Source: a virus | DNA length: 39,334 nt | IMG/VR virus record: IMGVR_UViG_3300004369_000574 | Span: 1 to 39,334 of that record | Direction: 5' to 3' (one strand) | Part shown: one piece after another, positions 36,501 through 39,334 of the stretch | How the letters are laid out: the number at the start of each line of letters is the position of its first letter | How positions within the stretch are numbered: the first letter of the stretch is position 1 | Made by a program: the position numbers and the translations under genes | The notes under the pieces: generated by a model | What the model was told of the DNA's origin: nothing | The model's database searches: none | The model's input: only the letters and a program-made list of their open reading frames with translations

Positions 36501-36955
36501 CACTGAGTGTTTGACGGATCATTCCAAACAACAGTTTTGTTGCTTAGACTTGCTCCATTCATGTCAGATACGTTTTCTGTTGTTCTAAGTGCAGTGATTT
36601 TCATATAACCAGATGCACATGTATTTCTTTTTGGAGTATAACTAACTAGGTCTGCAAGTTTAATAACTGAATCTCTGCGTTCAGCAGTATCAATAAAGTT
36701 TTCTCTGGTATTAAGATCATTTCTGAATGCAAGACCTTGCCCCATAAAAGCCATAACATCAAGCAAAGCAATAAACTCTGATGATTCAATATAATCATTA
36801 TACGTCTCTGGATAGTATAGACGTAGGTAATCTATAAAACTTTTTCTGAGGGTTTCGTAGTCATAACTTCTGAAATCTGCTTCTCTAAACGTCTGATAGA
36901 TTGCTTTCCAGTCGTTAACTCCGAATAATCCTGATTGCCTTGAACTTGTAGCCAT
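33593..36955 (-). CDS. 6: Baseplate wedge protein gp6-like, long form
   Basis: 1,120 residues. The N-terminus (FRSYDYETLRKSFIDYLRLY, then SSEFIALLDVMAFMGQGLAFRND and RRDSVIKLADLVSYTPKR) is characteristic of T4-like gp6, the wedge component that forms the inner ring around the baseplate hub. The C-terminal end (SEIRSAVLTAMDSYFDINYWNFGDTF, then FSELSAYLHEELGEYLSSVVLVP) also matches gp6 and the related P2 J proteins. T4 gp6 is 660 residues, so this one carries roughly 460 extra residues, mostly between about 250 and 850; long forms are usual in marine T4-like phages. It follows gp25 and precedes the giant protein by 10 bases, with its own late promoter. Identification is strong from the two ends and gene order. 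Confidence 0.93.
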   Translation of the reverse strand: MATSSRQSGLFGVNDWKAIYQTFREADFRSYDYETLRKSFIDYLRLYYPETYNDYIESSEFIALLDVMAFMGQGLAFRNDLNTRENFIDTAERRDSVIKLADLVSYTPKRNTCASGYMKITALRTTENVSDMNGASLSNKTVVWNDPSNTQWVDQFNTILNATLIDSQKIGKPGNSSDIMGVQTSEYTMRIPEGSLPIVPFTSVVDAQSMNFELVSATSINEDYVYEIPPSPNGMFNVLLRNDGLGYGSPNTGFMFYFKQGTLQTNDFTFQQAIANETQDIDIPGINQTDTWLYQLNSDTTRTLWKQVDNVYSDAYLQTESSNKNIFSVNSRTNDQVTYVFGDGVFSKIPVGNFRAYVRSSNAMTYQIDPSEMNGISVTMTYISRKGRRETLTVSLTLPLTVSNAQARESLDSIKQRAPTRYYTQNRMVNGEDYTNFPYTLYNSIIKSKAVNRSSIGVSKNLDLLDPTGKYSSTNSFGADGALYQSDTDGFLTLQVQNTSDIIQFFTDDLASVLALNRATQYYIQNYPRYAYPGTGDPALYWKVSSVDSTHETGYLYSLTGEVENPAPLGTFTTTNAKYVTAGSILKFTAPTGYYFTSENRLKVGVPGPGDSTYIWSTVLNIVDDGNNNGQGTFANGQGPVTLNGYVPDGVILSQIIPVFDNSLSPQIIQECILKIELQQDFTLVFNNSKLINQERWSISTFTDPNYFVKFTSLGNNRYTVTYKSLTYYFGSADDIRFTFSPNELVYDPFTGKIIQDFISVLGINPQFGSTNALGADTKVNILGQTVESDGYVNDFQVEVAATDVNNRQLILDPDFFNDITGYVNNGANIGVYVFFRTITDPVNLTREIIVPSSDIVYNFATKSQIEVVKYEYPEGELFYAYTENKFYQTVQDPTVVTPFYVLVEQTDYSVKPGRQGLSFQYRHNANNTTRIDPATTNIIDMYLVTNAYYTDYQNWIKDTTNTVKKPTEPTLSQLSAEYPQIQDYKMLSDSVILNSVTFKPLFGAKADPSLQATIKVVKATNTNASNSEIRSAVLTAMDSYFDINYWNFGDTFFFSELSAYLHEELGEYLSSVVLVPNDPESQFGDLYEIKCKPYEIFANAATTNDIVVVAALTPETLKS

Positions 36956-36976
36956 AGTTATTCTCTTGTATTAATA

Positions 36977-36984
36977 TATTTATC
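36977..36984 (-). promoter_or_regulatory. Late promoter octamer GATAAATA ahead of gene 6
   Basis: An exact NATAAATA match on the minus strand lies in the 53-base gap between gp25 and gp6. Initiation about six bases downstream would give a leader of about 16 bases before the ATG at 36955. It would drive gp6 and the giant gene. Confidence 0.65.
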
Positions 36985-36991
36985 ATTATGG

Positions 36992-37006
36992 AAAAACCGA
37001 GTTTTT
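36992..37006 (-). terminator. Weak terminator-like hairpin after gene 25
   Basis: Directly behind the gp25 stop, the minus strand has AAAAAC-TCG-GTTTTT, a six-base stem whose 3' arm is itself the T-run. It has only one GC pair, so any termination would be leaky. The late promoter octamer follows 8 bases later, an arrangement that would partly separate gp25 from gp6 transcription. Confidence 0.3.
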
Positions 37007-37008
37007 TA

Positions 37009-37467
37009 TTAGACAGTGTACGCAGTGTTTGAGCCTTGGTCAAAGAACACCGCTAAATCATTGGCAGTAACGAAGGGATCAACGGACAACTGCATTGCTA
37101 ATAAGATGCCATTTTCTTTGGTATATACACTAACTGTGTTTACATAAAGACGAGGATCTAATGATGCTACTCTACGAACTTCGTTTTGTATTGCATTAAC
37201 AACATCAATAGTATTAGGTTCAAATACAAAGTCCCAAAGAGTTGTGCCGTAGTTAGGTTTTCCTACTTTTTCGCCCTTACGTATATTCAATGCATTAACA
37301 AAATCTTGTATAATTAAACTTGCATCGGTAAGACGAAACTTTTTTCCAAATACTATGCCACCTTGAGGAATTATTCCGTCGCCTACTGTATTATAACGAG
37401 TAGTGGTTGTGGAATAAGTTCTAGTCTTATTTGCGTTTTTTGTAGAAAATCCTATGTATTTTGCCAT
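37009..37467 (-). CDS. 25: Baseplate wedge protein gp25-like
   Basis: 152 residues, slightly longer than T4 gp25 (132). After a Thr-rich 40-residue lead it shows the GPW/gp25 family pattern: SLIIQDFVNALNIRKGEKVGKPNYGTTLWDFVFEP, then IQNEVRRVASLDPRLYVNTV. It ends with the alternating strand region LLAMQLSVDPF. gp25 is the sheath-initiating baseplate wedge protein, conserved across contractile injection systems. It lies just behind the Ala-rich gene (17-base gap) and ahead of gp6. A TAACGGGA ribosome-binding-like sequence is rather far from the ATG (about 16 bases). Identification is strong. Confidence 0.93.
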   Translation of the reverse strand: MAKYIGFSTKNANKTRTYSTTTTRYNTVGDGIIPQGGIVFGKKFRLTDASLIIQDFVNALNIRKGEKVGKPNYGTTLWDFVFEPNTIDVVNAIQNEVRRVASLDPRLYVNTVSVYTKENGILLAMQLSVDPFVTANDLAVFFDQGSNTAYTV

Positions 37468-37472
37468 GATAC

Positions 37473-37480
37473 TATTTATT
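37473..37480 (-). promoter_or_regulatory. Late promoter octamer AATAAATA ahead of gene 25
   Basis: An exact NATAAATA match on the minus strand, in the 17-base gap. It ends only 6 bases before the ATG at 37467, so a transcript starting here would be nearly leaderless. It may be a promoter mainly for gp6 and later genes, or a chance match in an AT-rich gap. Confidence 0.4.
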
Positions 37481-37484
37481 CCCG

Positions 37485-39334
37485 TTATGCACTGTCAAAG
37501 TTGTCTCTTGAATCATTTTGATCGAGGTCTCCACCACCACCGCCATCATCGCTTTCATCTTCTGTTGCATCTCCGTCATTTGTTTGATTTTCATCTTCAC
37601 CAACAACAGCATCTACTGTGTTTTCGTCTACATTTGCTCCATCTCCATCTGCAGGAGGTGACCAACTAAATTCATCTAAATAAGGATTACTTGAACTAGT
37701 CGGACCTTGCATCCACACAAATTGAGTTCCATTAAATATCCAATATCCCGATGCGGTTAAATTATCTTTGTCATCAAATGGGTCATCAAAGTTACGTACT
37801 GCCACGGAGTTGTAGCCATCTTCTACAGTTAAACTTGAGCCAAGCACCTGGCTGTCGCCGTAAAACACACCATCAATTGTTGGTCCATGAAGCCAAAGCG
37901 CATACATCTGCCTGTTTTTTCCATAATACCAGACGCCAGTTGTCCTATTTAAATTAGCAACTATCCCTTTTCCAGAGAAATCGTTCGGTGTAACAATATT
38001 TTGCGTTTCAAAACCACTTGAATATCGAGACGTACTATTTGCATAACTAGAATGAACGCTGTCGTAATTTCTTGGGTCAAATGCATTAAACTGTGAGTCA
38101 AACCAATAATTATATAATGCTACGTTGTTAGCCACCGCCTCTTGTTGATCTATTGTGTCAGCCGCACTTGAAGTATTATTGCCATATACTTGGTTTGTAT
38201 CGTTTATTGCCGCATTCTTCACTTGATCTTGTGCTTGTTTAATCTTAGCGATTGCAGGATCAGTTACCGGAGTTCCTGTACTTGGAGCAGTAGGTGCAGC
38301 CTCTTCAGCCGCTTCATATGCTGTAACCGCTGTTGTGTATGCAGTATATGCATTGTCGTATGCCGCTTTAGCGGCTATAACAGCCGCGGCGTCTGACCCA
38401 TCTGCTAATGCAACAGAGTATGCTGACTGTGCTGTTGCTAAAGCCTGTTGTGCTGTTAACACTGTGTTTCGTGCAGTCAATAATGCTTGATTTGATCTTT
38501 CTAAACCAATTGCTTTCTGTATGTCTCCGGTGTCTATAAAACCTAATAAATTAGGTCTAGGTACTAAATTAGGACCTATTGTGTTATTAATAAGACTTGT
38601 AAGCCCGGCTCTGTTAAATGTATTGATACCGATACTTGGTAATTTAGCAGAATCACCCGAGGCTGATGTTAATGATCTGAGTGCTCCTTTAACAGTTGCG
38701 GCAAATTCTCCTACCGGAGATTGGGATCCAACACTAGAAACAAAGGAACTTGTTAGTCCTCCCTGTGTGCCAATATTGGCTAACATTCCACCTAATGAAC
38801 TAGGAGCGACTGCACCTACATCTGTTCCGCTAAATGCCGGGACTGCTAATTTTTGTGTAAATTTATCAATTAGGCTGGAATTTACGGCGCCGGCAACTTG
38901 GCTGCTTAATCCTTGTACCATTGGATTTAGATTTTCTGTTAATTTAGCGCCTGCAGAGTTTACCGTTAATCCTGCTATAGAACTACCACCCGGCATATTT
39001 GCTAAACCTGTTGCTACTGAAGATGCTAAGCCAGGGGTCAATCCTCGCTGAACTTGGTTGGCAGCATCCATTAACACAACACTATTACGAGTCAAATTAC
39101 TAGGACTTAATCCTGATACAGCCGCTCTGCCGGCTCCTGCTAACTGAGATAAATTTTGCGGTGTATTTGCTTGCATAGGTTTAAATGTTTTTGTAATTGT
39201 TTTAAATGCCGATGCAACAGGTCCTATTCTTGTATCTAAAGAATTACCAAAAAATTCTGTTGTGTTAGGTGCAGTGGGTTCAAATAACCCGGCGCCAGTA
39301 ATAGCGGCCAATGAAGATGCTATGCCACCAGACG
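37485..39334 (-). CDS. Ala-rich virion-type protein with acidic tail, 5' end outside window
   Basis: The frame is open to the window edge: codons upstream of the TTG at 39311 continue as SGGIASS, so the true start is probably beyond 39334. About 615 residues are visible. The first 250 are Ala/Gly/Ser/Leu-rich helices and turns without charge. A strongly helical Ala-rich segment follows (LTAQQALATAQSAYSVAL, then AAVIAAKAAYDNAYTAYTTA), probably a coiled coil. A more globular region contains VWYYGKNRQMYALWLHGP and GYWIFNGTQFVWMQGP. The last 60 residues are very acidic with a GGGGG run. No catalytic motif is evident. Position immediately before gp25 points to a tail or baseplate component; a gp5- or hub-associated protein is one possibility. 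I do not recognise the family. Confidence 0.85.
   Translation of the reverse strand, partial: SGGIASSLAAITGAGLFEPTAPNTTEFFGNSLDTRIGPVASAFKTITKTFKPMQANTPQNLSQLAGAGRAAVSGLSPSNLTRNSVVLMDAANQVQRGLTPGLASSVATGLANMPGGSSIAGLTVNSAGAKLTENLNPMVQGLSSQVAGAVNSSLIDKFTQKLAVPAFSGTDVGAVAPSSLGGMLANIGTQGGLTSSFVSSVGSQSPVGEFAATVKGALRSLTSASGDSAKLPSIGINTFNRAGLTSLINNTIGPNLVPRPNLLGFIDTGDIQKAIGLERSNQALLTARNTVLTAQQALATAQSAYSVALADGSDAAAVIAAKAAYDNAYTAYTTAVTAYEAAEEAAPTAPSTGTPVTDPAIAKIKQAQDQVKNAAINDTNQVYGNNTSSAADTIDQQEAVANNVALYNYWFDSQFNAFDPRNYDSVHSSYANSTSRYSSGFETQNIVTPNDFSGKGIVANLNRTTGVWYYGKNRQMYALWLHGPTIDGVFYGDSQVLGSSLTVEDGYNSVAVRNFDDPFDDKDNLTASGYWIFNGTQFVWMQGPTSSSNPYLDEFSWSPPADGDGANVDENTVDAVVGEDENQTNDGDATEDESDDGGGGGDLDQNDSRDNFDSA

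Noticed and set aside
39309-39311. TTG as the start of the Ala-rich protein
   Set aside because: The frame is open upstream to the window edge (residues SGGIASS precede it) and no ribosome-binding sequence is seen, so the real start is probably outside the window.

Overview
This 39.3 kb window is most likely part of the genome of a marine T4-like contractile-tailed phage (myovirus). Every supported gene lies on the minus strand, so transcription runs from 39334 towards 1. Evidence: a gp25-like baseplate wedge gene is followed by a gp6-like one; a giant tail or baseplate protein and fibre-like proteins follow in the style of T4-like cyanophages and pelagiphages; the DNA is AT-rich with almost no intergenic space; and T4-type late promoter octamers (NATAAATA) sit only at gene junctions. 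The host must be Gram-negative if the outer-membrane barrel gene is functional. The sequence alone does not say whether it is a SAR11-type, cyanobacterial or other marine host. I see no tRNA, rRNA, CRISPR, insertion sequence, integrase or origin.

Layout in transcription order. (1) Virion structural module, 39334 to 11306: an Ala-rich protein with an acidic tail (cut by the window edge), gp25, a long gp6, one 6,422-residue protein that fills about half the window, a 54-residue mini-protein, a 206-residue protein that shares its opening motif, and two fibre-like proteins. (2) A 67-base junction (11239-11305) holding a nested hairpin that covers the ribosome-binding region of the next gene and has a late-promoter-like octamer in its loop side. 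(3) Accessory operon, 11238 to 1: eleven genes that nearly all overlap. They are a small conserved protein, two paralogous glycosyltransferase-like proteins, a small hypothetical protein, a third glycosyltransferase-like protein, a radical SAM enzyme with an N-terminal twitch domain, two closely related twitch radical SAM enzymes, a DUF481-like outer-membrane beta-barrel, a fourth twitch radical SAM enzyme, a SPASM-type radical SAM enzyme, and a protein with a C-terminal TEKSFKP motif cut by the window edge.

How it may work together (inference). The first module builds the baseplate and a very large adhesin-like tail structure. The second carries five radical SAM enzymes, several sugar-transferase-like proteins and one outer-membrane protein in one translationally coupled string. 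That combination suggests enzymatic modification of a surface, either the virion's giant fibre proteins or the host envelope. It is the most novel system in the window. No substrate is visible, and none of the enzymes can be given a specific reaction from sequence alone.
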